Assembly: GCA_013331515.1 (NCBI GenBank)
Contig: DUGG01000067.1
Location: forward strand, 1 to 7,866
Source of the DNA: Candidatus Woesearchaeota archaeon
Lineage (GTDB): Archaea; Nanobdellota; Nanobdellia; Woesearchaeales; UBA10216
Direction: 5' to 3'
Length of the DNA: 7,866 bases
The position numbers and the translations under genes are program-made. The notes beneath the pieces are model-generated. The model did no database searches and was not told the origin of the DNA. It worked only from the letters and a program-made list of their open reading frames with translations. Positions within the stretch are counted from its first letter, which is position 1. The number at the start of each line of letters is the position of its first letter. Positions 1-6,231 of this stretch are shown here, one piece after another.

Positions 1-14
1 ACCAGAGCAAGACG

Positions 15-47
15 CCACCGGTCAGAGACCGGTGGAAAAAGATTTTT
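15..47. terminator. Hairpin with flanking T tracts, likely terminator region
   Basis: A perfect 9-bp inverted repeat (CCACCGGTC at 15-23, GACCGGTGG at 27-35) with a 3-base AGA loop. On the minus strand a run of five T (36-40) lies about 22 bases past the stop codon of the surface-protein gene, just before the stem. On the plus strand five T (43-47) follow the stem after a short A-rich gap. Archaeal termination relies mainly on U-rich tracts, so the minus-strand T run is the likeliest terminator for the gene ending at 62. The hairpin may protect the RNA 3' end or serve an unseen plus-strand gene to the left. The rest of 1-61 holds nothing else I can identify. Confidence 0.45.
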
Positions 48-61
48 AATGGCTTTTGCTA

Positions 62-3000
62 TCAGTTAAACGCTTCCGGGGGCCTTCCGCGCTGGTCCTG
101 CGAAGGCTTGTAGCTCTCCTGGGACTTCTGCTGCTCATACTCCTTCACTATTGAGGCAGCGTCTTCATCCTCTGATTTGGATTTACCATACCCTCTGCCC
201 GGCCTTGAGCGCTTGAGGAATCCAGGCAGGCCGAGCCTGAAGCCGCCTCCTGAGCCGCCCCTCCTGCGAGAAATGAAAAACGCGCCAGACCCGGCAACAG
301 CCACTGCCGCAACTGCGATAATGACGAACAGGATGATGCTGCCGCCTCCCTCGCGCGTTTTGCCTGACACAGTCCCGTTCCCTGTATCCGACTGATTGCC
401 GGTTAAATTAGCAGTGTTGGCTGCAGTCTCGTTGGAAACCGCATTGCCTCCTGTTTTTGCCGCTGCCGGCTTTAGCACTATGGCAAAATAGGAAAAGCCA
501 GGCGAGGTTGCCTCAAAGAAGTTGTGGGTTGTGTCTGAGCGCTTGTAAGAGGTATCAAGGGATGTCCACAGGTCGTTGTAGTAGCGCTGAAGCACGACGT
601 CCTTGACATTCCCATTGTTCTGGTCAAACCACTTCTTGTCAACAGCGAATTCAAACTTGACCTCGGAGATGTCGGCGTCCTTGATGTTCGTCTTGTCAAT
701 CCTGAGGTACTGGAACGCCTTGCCCTGCACGTCCCTCTTGAGCACAGGGGCCTTTTCCAGCTTGACAACGGTAAGGCCGGCGTTGGAAACAGCATTCCCG
801 ACTGCAAAGTCAATCGCCTTTATGGCAATCTCAGCCTTGGACAGGGACATGGTTGCAGTCCCGGCAGGTAGCACGTCCCACTGCTTCGACACCTTCACGC
901 CCTCATCGCTTCCGGTTCCTCCACCCCCGCCACCGCCGCCGCCACTGCCGCTGCCAGTAGTGCCGTCTCCGCTGCTGGAAGTTGGCGTGACGCTTACATT
1001 TGCATAGTTGCCGGAGGTGTGCACCGACAGATTGGCATTGCTCCCGTCATCAATGGCAAGAACGGCAAAGTGGTAGACTCCCCTCACAAGACCCGTGACT
1101 GAAGTGGAATTGAAAGATGAACCGGGAACACTCTTGACAAAGTTCGTAATGTTGGAATAAGTAACATTGCCTCCTGAGAGGTTGGCTGTCTGGTTCGGAT
1201 TTGAGCGGTATATGTAGTATGTGATGTTGTAGAAATCGCTCTCGCCGTTAATATCCTGGGTGACATTGAGCCATGTTATCGTGACTGAATTATCGGATGT
1301 CGTCAAGGTTATGTTGGCCGGAACCTTCGGAGCTACCGTATCGTTGGCTGTCGCGTTGTTGCTGTTGGAAAGGTTAATCTGGCCGCCGGTGGCGTTCTGG
1401 AGGTTGCCGGCAGAGTCAACCGCGGCAACAGCGTAGAACCGCGCGGTCCCGTTGAGCGTGTAGTTGTCAACGTAAAAGCCAACACCCTGACCCACCCTAG
1501 CGGCGGTGATGTTCGTGAGATTAAACACACTGTTGCCAGTGTAGTTGCTCACGTTGTGGCCGTAAAAGGTGATGTTCGTGATATTGAACGCCGAGCTGTA
1601 AATAATGTACGTCTCGCCGGACTCGTTCAGGGAATCAGTCCAGTTAATCATTATATTCCCGCCAACAGTTGCCGAAACATTCACCTGGACCGGGGCGGCA
1701 GGCGGTGTTACATCAGGGTCGCCCTGAGGGCCGCCAGCGTCGTCCGAAAAGTGCGGAAGGTGCACCCACACGTAATTGGTCGTGGTATTGACAAAGCACG
1801 TTGCGTTGGTGGCGTTGGAATCCTCGCTGTTGGTGCATTTCATCCCGCCATTGGTCGTGTTAAACCACCCTGTGTCGTAGTCTGACCAGTCAGGCGGTAT
1901 GCTGGAATTTGGTGTGACGCTGCTGTTCCACGCAAGATGGCCTGTTTCATCATAAAGCTCGCGGATGGTGAAGTTAATCTGCCCGGCATCGTTGACAAGC
2001 GATTGATTGTAATGTATGCCGACAAACACCCGGTCGTAGATGTTCGGTGCGGCGCTGCCGAACCTGAAAACTTCCTGGTAAAATGTCCCATTGGACGTCC
2101 GCTGAAGCGGGTTCTCGCTCATCGCCGCCTCGGGCGGGCCGGATGCCAGCATGTCAACGCCAACAAAGTAAACCCTGACGCCGGTCGTGTTTATCTCCAG
2201 CAGCAGGTTCACCTTGCCGGTTACCATGACCTTGAGGGGGTCAAACTTGCCAGCGTCAAAGTCATCGGGAAAAAGGCGGCAGCTGCTCACGCTGGCATTG
2301 AACACGTTGCACTCAGCGCTGTTCTTCATGAAAATGAACTTGAACTGGCCAGCCTTTGAGCCGGAGAAGTCCTCAAAGCTGCCATTCTCCTGGAACTTCC
2401 TTGGCTTGAACGTGTTGAGCGCTATGTTAATTATTCCCCCCGGCTCCCTCGAAGCGTTTGAAATGTTGAGCCTGAACTTCAGAGGCGCATACCTACGGTT
2501 GAATACCAGCACGGTGGCATTGCTGTCATTAAGGACCGGAAGCCGGATGATGCCCCCGCTGAGCTGGTCTGCCATGTACCTGAACGTCGGGAAGTAAGAC
2601 CTGTGCCCAACATTGTCCACCTTGATTTCTATGTGGGCATCATCAAGCGGCAGGCCGCTTGAGTCTGTTATGTTAATGCGGATAAAACTGGTGTTGAGCT
2701 GGAGGTTGCCAATGGTTACCGTTGAATAGTTGCCTGAAAGCCGCTTCAGCGTTAAATTGTGGCTCATGCTGCCTGTAACGGTAAAGTTGCTGAAGTATGC
2801 ATAATAGTCACCAAAACCTGAGCTTGTTGCAGTAGTATTTGAGGCGTAAAACTCCACAATCTGGTAGATGCCAGACTCAGAACCCATGACAACAACGCTG
2901 TAGTTGGCGATGTGGGTGCCCCCTCCGGGAGTGTAGTTTATTGTAACACCATTCTGCATCTGGATGTCAGAATTGGGGGGAATCATCCCGGCAATCCCAA

Positions 3001-3862
3001 GCTTTAGGACAATCTGGGTCATGTTGACAGGAGTGGCATTGGTGCCGTCAATGGTTATGTTGCCTGAGATTATGTACTGGGAAAAAGAGAGGTTCTTGGT
3101 GAGCGTTATCACAAATGACGTGTTGGTGTAATTTGAGGCGTTCTGCACCCTTATTGTCTGCGGCGGCATGGCAAGGTTGAAAGGATTCCCGACGCTAGTG
3201 AAGTCAGGAGGCCTCATCAGCATGAGAGTGAAGTTCTTCGCCCTTGGCACAACAATGGTAGCGTTCCACACGAGGGACATGAAATCCTCAGATATCGGGA
3301 AGCCAAGGGAATCGTCAAAGATTATCCTGCTGAACGAGATGTTGTGGGTCTCGTTCTGGGCTGTGAGGTTAAGTGTGGCTGCTGGTTGGAGGTAAATCGT
3401 GCCGTTGTCAAGGAAGCCCTTCAGGGCCTGCTGCGGCAGGGGCGGGAAAGCCGGGCCGACCTCAAACGCGTTCCACCCGCTCATGTTGTACGCAACGACA
3501 TCAAGCGTGTAAAGCACCGAACAGCTGTTGGCACCGACATTCAGCTCAAACGACCCGTTCATGGACGAGGTGTTCGTCATGTTCACGAGCTTCCTCTGAG
3601 GCTCGCCGAACTGCGAAAAGGACATATTATAGATTGAAACATTAACGTAGGAGCTGTTCCAGATTGAAACATTATTGGAGGTCGCGTTATGGAAGCTGCT
3701 GTTCAGCACAGTGCCGCGGAGCACGAAGCTGCCGCAACTGCCATCACCCTGGCTGCTGCCAAACGAGCCAAACACCACTACCAGCACTGCTGCAAGCACA
3801 AGCGCGGAAGCCAGAGAGGCGGAAATACCAGCCCTCCCGCTAAAACCGCCAAAAGCACTCAT
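62..3862 (-). CDS. Large sequon-rich membrane-anchored surface glycoprotein with FN3-like and PGF-pre-PGF domains
   Basis: A probable cell-envelope glycoprotein of about 1266 aa. In order: a short N-terminal segment and hydrophobic stretch (about 14-31) serving as signal or signal anchor; a long beta-rich ectodomain; a carboxypeptidase-regulatory-like beta-sandwich candidate (about 390-475); two fibronectin-III-like domains (about 718-830 and 840-955), each opening with a Pro-rich segment; a Gly/Ser linker with nine glycines in a row (about 962-982); a PGF-pre-PGF-type domain (about 988-1130); a second Asn-rich patch; a membrane span (about 1172-1196); and a roughly 70-residue tail that is first Arg/Lys-rich, then acidic and Gln-rich. 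By eye there are about 76 N-X-S/T sequons, none in the PGF-pre-PGF domain. Six ectodomain cysteines could form disulfides. The reading frame is open to 3928, but I chose ATG 3862: it has an AGAGGAG ribosome-binding site, and a TATA box lies within the longer version. The canonical PGF sorting motif is absent at the C-terminus. The precise role (S-layer, adhesin, other) is unknown. Confidence 0.85.
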   Translation of the reverse strand: MSAFGGFSGRAGISASLASALVLAAVLVVVFGSFGSSQGDGSCGSFVLRGTVLNSSFHNATSNNVSIWNSSYVNVSIYNMSFSQFGEPQRKLVNMTNTSSMNGSFELNVGANSCSVLYTLDVVAYNMSGWNAFEVGPAFPPLPQQALKGFLDNGTIYLQPAATLNLTAQNETHNISFSRIIFDDSLGFPISEDFMSLVWNATIVVPRAKNFTLMLMRPPDFTSVGNPFNLAMPPQTIRVQNASNYTNTSFVITLTKNLSFSQYIISGNITIDGTNATPVNMTQIVLKLGIAGMIPPNSDIQMQNGVTINYTPGGGTHIANYSVVVMGSESGIYQIVEFYASNTTATSSGFGDYYAYFSNFTVTGSMSHNLTLKRLSGNYSTVTIGNLQLNTSFIRINITDSSGLPLDDAHIEIKVDNVGHRSYFPTFRYMADQLSGGIIRLPVLNDSNATVLVFNRRYAPLKFRLNISNASREPGGIINIALNTFKPRKFQENGSFEDFSGSKAGQFKFIFMKNSAECNVFNASVSSCRLFPDDFDAGKFDPLKVMVTGKVNLLLEINTTGVRVYFVGVDMLASGPPEAAMSENPLQRTSNGTFYQEVFRFGSAAPNIYDRVFVGIHYNQSLVNDAGQINFTIRELYDETGHLAWNSSVTPNSSIPPDWSDYDTGWFNTTNGGMKCTNSEDSNATNATCFVNTTTNYVWVHLPHFSDDAGGPQGDPDVTPPAAPVQVNVSATVGGNIMINWTDSLNESGETYIIYSSAFNITNITFYGHNVSNYTGNSVFNLTNITAARVGQGVGFYVDNYTLNGTARFYAVAAVDSAGNLQNATGGQINLSNSNNATANDTVAPKVPANITLTTSDNSVTITWLNVTQDINGESDFYNITYYIYRSNPNQTANLSGGNVTYSNITNFVKSVPGSSFNSTSVTGLVRGVYHFAVLAIDDGSNANLSVHTSGNYANVSVTPTSSSGDGTTGSGSGGGGGGGGGTGSDEGVKVSKQWDVLPAGTATMSLSKAEIAIKAIDFAVGNAVSNAGLTVVKLEKAPVLKRDVQGKAFQYLRIDKTNIKDADISEVKFEFAVDKKWFDQNNGNVKDVVLQRYYNDLWTSLDTSYKRSDTTHNFFEATSPGFSYFAIVLKPAAAKTGGNAVSNETAANTANLTGNQSDTGNGTVSGKTREGGGSIILFVIIAVAAVAVAGSGAFFISRRRGGSGGGFRLGLPGFLKRSRPGRGYGKSKSEDEDAASIVKEYEQQKSQESYKPSQDQRGRPPEAFN
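3631..3690 (-). repeat. Two imperfect 30-bp tandem units encoding Asn-rich decapeptides
   Basis: The 14-mer AGATTGAAACATTA occurs at 3631-3644 and again at 3661-3674, exactly 30 bases apart and in frame, so the period is ten residues. On the minus strand the two units encode related decapeptides, each containing NVSI followed by another sequon (NSS or NMS). The second halves of the units have diverged. This is a short internal duplication that concentrates glycosylation sites just after the N-terminal hydrophobic segment. Confidence 0.6.
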
Positions 3863-3873
3863 TGCACTCCTCT
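3863..3873 (-). promoter_or_regulatory. Ribosome-binding site that decides the start at 3862
   Basis: On the minus strand the bases just before ATG 3862 read AGAGGAGTGCA. GAGG and GGAG lie 6 and 4 bases from the start and can pair with the CCUCC end of 16S rRNA. No comparable site precedes the upstream ATG at 3928, which supports the shorter protein. Confidence 0.65.
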
Positions 3874-3904
3874 TTAACCTCTTAAGGGAGCCACGCAGGA
3901 ATCG

Positions 3905-3918
3905 TATATAAACTTTTC
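3905..3918 (-). promoter_or_regulatory. Archaeal BRE and TATA box for the large surface-protein gene
   Basis: On the minus strand GAAAAG (3918-3913) runs directly into TTTATATA (3912-3905), a close match to an archaeal BRE plus TATA element. With the usual spacing of about 25 bases, transcription would begin near 3883, giving a leader of about 20 bases that includes the AGAGGAG site. The element sits inside the reading frame that continues to ATG 3928, so that longer start would not be carried on this transcript. Confidence 0.65.
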
Positions 3919-3927
3919 TGCAAAACA

Positions 3928-3950
3928 TTTAAAAAAAGCCGCAAACCCGC
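3928..3950 (+). promoter_or_regulatory. Likely promoter of the carbamoyltransferase cassette
   Basis: TTTAAAAAAA at 3928-3937 lies 34 to 25 bases before ATG 3962, where an archaeal TATA box would give a leaderless or nearly leaderless transcript. This fits the lack of any clear ribosome-binding site before that start. It is followed by GCAAACCCGC (3941-3950), nearly repeated ahead of the third cassette gene. An alternative is that the TATATAAA at 3905-3912 also works in this direction, giving a leader of about 28 bases. Confidence 0.45.
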
Positions 3951-3961
3951 CAAAAGCAAGC

Positions 3962-4213
3962 ATGGCTGACATTCTCAAATCGCTGAAACGGCTGCTAAGG
4001 CCGCTGGAATTCACAGGCAGGAAAGTGGCCTCCCTGGTGAACGCAATGCTGCTTACCGTCACATACTTCACGGCAGTTGCCGCAACGGCCATCGCTGCAA
4101 AAATATTCAGGAAAAAATTCCTTGAACTGAAACAGGACAGGAACGCAAAGACCTACTGGCACGAGAGGAAAAAAGAAGACCACACCAAAAAGGAGGCCTA
4201 CAGGGCATTCTGA
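3962..4213 (+). CDS. Small single-span membrane protein resembling the C-terminal half of SxtJ
   Basis: An 83-residue protein with a basic N-terminus (residues 1-22), one hydrophobic span (about 24-46), then a highly charged tail containing RKKFLELK (50-57), a YW pair (65-66) and a final AYRAF. I match it to the SxtJ family by this layout: a span, a K/R-F-L-x-L-K stretch, a YW a few residues later and a short charged end with terminal Phe. SxtJ proteins are typically about 130 aa with more membrane segments, so only the C-terminal half seems present. It ends 2 bases before the carbamoyltransferase start, so the two are almost certainly co-transcribed and perhaps translationally coupled. SxtJ has no proven biochemical role. 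I infer a membrane tether or partner for the enzyme. The family match is from memory of the pattern, not a search. Confidence 0.7.
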   Translation: MADILKSLKRLLRPLEFTGRKVASLVNAMLLTVTYFTAVAATAIAAKIFRKKFLELKQDRNAKTYWHERKKEDHTKKEAYRAF

Positions 4214-4215
4214 AA

Positions 4216-5943
4216 ATGAACATCCTCGGAATATCATGCTTCTACCACGACAGCTCGGCAGCACTGCTGCAGGACGGCAGGGTGACGGCTGCCGCGCAGG
4301 AGGAGCGATGGACGAGGAAAAAGCATGACATAGCATTCCCGGAAAACGCCATAAAATACTGCCTCCAGGAAGCAGGCATCACCGCCAGGGAGGTTGACGC
4401 CGTGGGCTTCTACGAGAAGCCACTGCTCAAGTTTGAGCGGCTGCTAAGCTCCCACATAGAAACATTCCCAAAATCATACAAGGCGTTCGTGCAGGCCCTG
4501 CCTGGATGGGTAACAGAAAAGCTCAGGATACCAGGCATACTCCGGAAGAAGCTCAAATACGACGGCAAGGTGTTCTTCGTGGACCACCACCTTGCGCATG
4601 CCGCCAGCTCATTCCATGCCTCGCCGTTCAATGAAGCGGCCATATTCACGGCAGACGGCGTTGGAGAATGGACGACAACAACCCTTGGCCACGGCAAAGG
4701 CTCAGACATAACGCTCATGAAGGAAATCAACTTCCCCCACTCGCTCGGGCTCCTGTACAGCGCAGTAACCGCGCACCTGGGCTTCAAGGTCAACAATGAC
4801 GAATACAAGGTAATGGGGCTCGCCCCCTACGGAAAGCCAACATACTACGACCAGTTCAAGACGATAATTGACGTGAAGGAAGACGGAAGCTACCGCCTTG
4901 ACATGAGCTACTTCACCTACCACCACGGCACAAGGATGCTGAGCAGGAAGTTTGAGGAAAAGTTCGGGCCGCCCAGAAAGAAGGAAAGCGCTGTTGAGGA
5001 AAGGCACAAGGACATAGCAGCATCCCTGCAAAAGGCGGTGGAAGAAGCCATATTCAAGGCAGTGAACCACCTCCACGCCCTGACAAAAACCAAAAACCTC
5101 TGCCTCGCAGGGGGGGTTGCACTTAACTCAGTTGCAAACGGCAAGCTCACGATGATGACCCCCTTCAAAAACATATACATTCCCCCTGCGCCGTCAGACC
5201 CGGGGGCGGCAGTCGGGGCCGCAACAGCAGTCTACCACCTGCTCCTGGGAAAGCCCAGAGTCGCCACGATGGAAAAGGCAGACCTCGGGCCATCATACAG
5301 CCACGAACAGATAAAACAGTTCCTTGACAACAGGGGGGTCAAATACACTGAACTGGCAGAGAAAGAGCTTCTCAGGACAGTGGCAAAGCTCGTGTGGGAT
5401 AACAAGGTAGTGGGATGGTTCCAGGGCAGGATGGAGTTTGGAGAGAGGGCCCTCGGAAACAGGAGCATACTCGCCAACCCCTGCAACCCGGAAATGCGGG
5501 ACATACTCAACCTTAAGGTAAAGCACAGGGAGCAGTTCAGGCCGTTTGCGCCCGTTGTCACGGCAGAAGACGCAGCGAAATACTTTGACGCCGATGTGGA
5601 CGTGCCATTCATGTCATTCGTCTACCCCGTAAAGGAAGCAATGAGAAAAAAGCTGCCTGCAATCACCCACGTTGACGGCACAGGCCGCCTGCAAACCATA
5701 AGAAAGGAGCACAACGCAAGATACTACGGCGTCATAAAAGAGTTTGAAAAGCTGAGCGGCATTCCGGTAATGGTGAACACCTCCTTCAACATAAGGGGGG
5801 AGCCGATAGTCATGACGCCAGAGCATGCCTACCTGTGCTTCACAGGAACAGGCATAGACTATCTCGCGATGGACACATTCCTAATCAAAAGGGAAGACAA
5901 TCCAAAAGACACATGGGACAGCGAGTCCCTGGCAAAGGATTAA
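4216..5943 (+). CDS. NodU/CmcH-family O-carbamoyltransferase
   Basis: A full-length 575-residue enzyme of the family that includes NodU, CmcH, SxtI and TobZ, which moves a carbamoyl group from carbamoyl phosphate, via an ATP-derived carbamoyl-adenylate, to a hydroxyl group, often on a sugar. The N-terminal Kae1-like domain shows the family opening ILGISCFYHDSSAAL (3-17), QEERWTRKKHD (28-38), HHLAHAASSF (124-133) with H124 and H128 as predicted metal ligands, TADG (145-148) with D147 in the next ligand position, GGVALN (299-304) and APSDPGAAVGAA (325-336) with D328. The C-terminal YrdC-like part carries MEFGERALGNRSILA (406-420), HREQFRPFAP (437-446) and VNTSFN (520-525). No key motif is missing and the length is normal. 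There is no signal peptide or membrane span, so it should act in the cytosol or at the inner face of the membrane. The start lies 2 bases after the upstream stop with only a weak AGGG ahead. The acceptor cannot be read from sequence; a surface glycan is inferred from context. Confidence 0.95.
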   Translation: MNILGISCFYHDSSAALLQDGRVTAAAQEERWTRKKHDIAFPENAIKYCLQEAGITAREVDAVGFYEKPLLKFERLLSSHIETFPKSYKAFVQALPGWVTEKLRIPGILRKKLKYDGKVFFVDHHLAHAASSFHASPFNEAAIFTADGVGEWTTTTLGHGKGSDITLMKEINFPHSLGLLYSAVTAHLGFKVNNDEYKVMGLAPYGKPTYYDQFKTIIDVKEDGSYRLDMSYFTYHHGTRMLSRKFEEKFGPPRKKESAVEERHKDIAASLQKAVEEAIFKAVNHLHALTKTKNLCLAGGVALNSVANGKLTMMTPFKNIYIPPAPSDPGAAVGAATAVYHLLLGKPRVATMEKADLGPSYSHEQIKQFLDNRGVKYTELAEKELLRTVAKLVWDNKVVGWFQGRMEFGERALGNRSILANPCNPEMRDILNLKVKHREQFRPFAPVVTAEDAAKYFDADVDVPFMSFVYPVKEAMRKKLPAITHVDGTGRLQTIRKEHNARYYGVIKEFEKLSGIPVMVNTSFNIRGEPIVMTPEHAYLCFTGTGIDYLAMDTFLIKREDNPKDTWDSESLAKD

Positions 5944-5955
5944 TAGACAAACTGA

Positions 5956-5986
5956 TATTTTAAAAACAGCAGGCAAGCCCGCAGGG
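5956..5986 (+). promoter_or_regulatory. Possible internal promoter and weak ribosome-binding site before the DUF5989 gene
   Basis: The 47-base gap after the carbamoyltransferase holds TATTTTAAAAA (5956-5966), about 35 to 25 bases before ATG 5991, the same placement as the T/A block before 3962. It is followed by GCAAGCCCGC (5973-5982), which differs by one base from the element at 3941-3950. AGGG at 5983-5986 is 4 bases from the start and could act as a weak ribosome-binding site. The gene may therefore have its own promoter as well as read-through from the cassette. Confidence 0.4.
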
Positions 5987-5990
5987 AAAC

Positions 5991-6230
5991 ATGAGCGATT
6001 CAGAAAAGCCAAAAGATGAACCTGACCAGAGGACCGCGGAAATCCTGAAAAAGGACACTGACGGCTTCCTCAAAAGACAGTTCTCAATAATCTGGGACCT
6101 GTGGAGCTTCATGAAGGAAAGGAAGAAGTGGTGGCTGCTGCCGGTGATAATAACAATCGCCCTTGTCGGCCTGCTGATAATATTCGGAACATCCTCCCCA
6201 TTATCACCTCTCATTTACACGCTGTTCTGA
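5991..6230 (+). CDS. DUF5989 / SxtK-like small membrane protein
   Basis: A 79-residue protein. Residues 1-30 are charged and hydrophilic; residues 31-79 match the pattern I know for DUF5989: an aromatic amphipathic stretch (IWDLWSFMKERKKWW, 34-48), a span starting LLPVIITIAL (about 49-67), then SSPLSPLIYTLF at the very end. The ending IYTLF and the R/K-K-x-W-x-L-P entry into the membrane are the most telling marks. Family members are usually about 50 aa, so the roughly 25-residue N-terminal extension is unusual; no internal ATG would give the short form. These proteins are known mainly as neighbours of NodU/CmcH-type carbamoyltransferases, and SxtK of the saxitoxin cluster is of this kind. 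Their role is unproven; membrane recruitment of the enzyme is my inference. The stop codon is 1 base from the stop of the convergent surface-protein gene. Confidence 0.85.
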   Translation: MSDSEKPKDEPDQRTAEILKKDTDGFLKRQFSIIWDLWSFMKERKKWWLLPVIITIALVGLLIIFGTSSPLSPLIYTLF

Positions 6231-6231
6231 G

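Noticed and set aside
1..40. Stem-loop considered as the end of a tRNA or as a structured RNA.
   Set aside because: No T-arm consensus, acceptor stem or CCA-type end is visible, and the stem is a lone 9-bp hairpin.
603..1007. Plus-strand frame of 134 codons with a polyproline run.
   Set aside because: The prolines are the reverse complement of the glycine linker codons of the real minus-strand gene.
1556..2359. Plus-strand open frames of 109 and 140 codons opposite the large surface-protein gene, fairly protein-like in composition.
   Set aside because: They lie wholly antisense to a well-supported gene, and the opposite frame of GC-biased codons often stays open. No recognisable domain, promoter or ribosome-binding site.
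3631..3690. Repeated 14-mer considered as part of a CRISPR-like or regulatory repeat array.
   Set aside because: Only two copies, exactly in frame, and both encode the same Asn-rich peptide, so it is a coding duplication.
3863..3928. 22-residue N-terminal extension of the large surface protein.
   Set aside because: It contains the TATA box and lacks a ribosome-binding site; the shorter start has one and opens cleanly into a signal-like segment.
3995..4336. Minus-strand frame of 113 codons across the SxtJ-like gene and the start of the carbamoyltransferase.
   Set aside because: Antisense to two genes with clear family marks; Cys- and Pro-rich noise without domain signal.
4216..5943. HypF or Kae1/TsaD identity for the central enzyme, since both share the Kae1-like fold.
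   Set aside because: The length, the N-terminal ILGISCFYHDSSAAL and the C-terminal FGERALGNRSILA and VNTSFN motifs are those of the NodU/CmcH family; the acylphosphatase and zinc-finger parts of HypF are absent.
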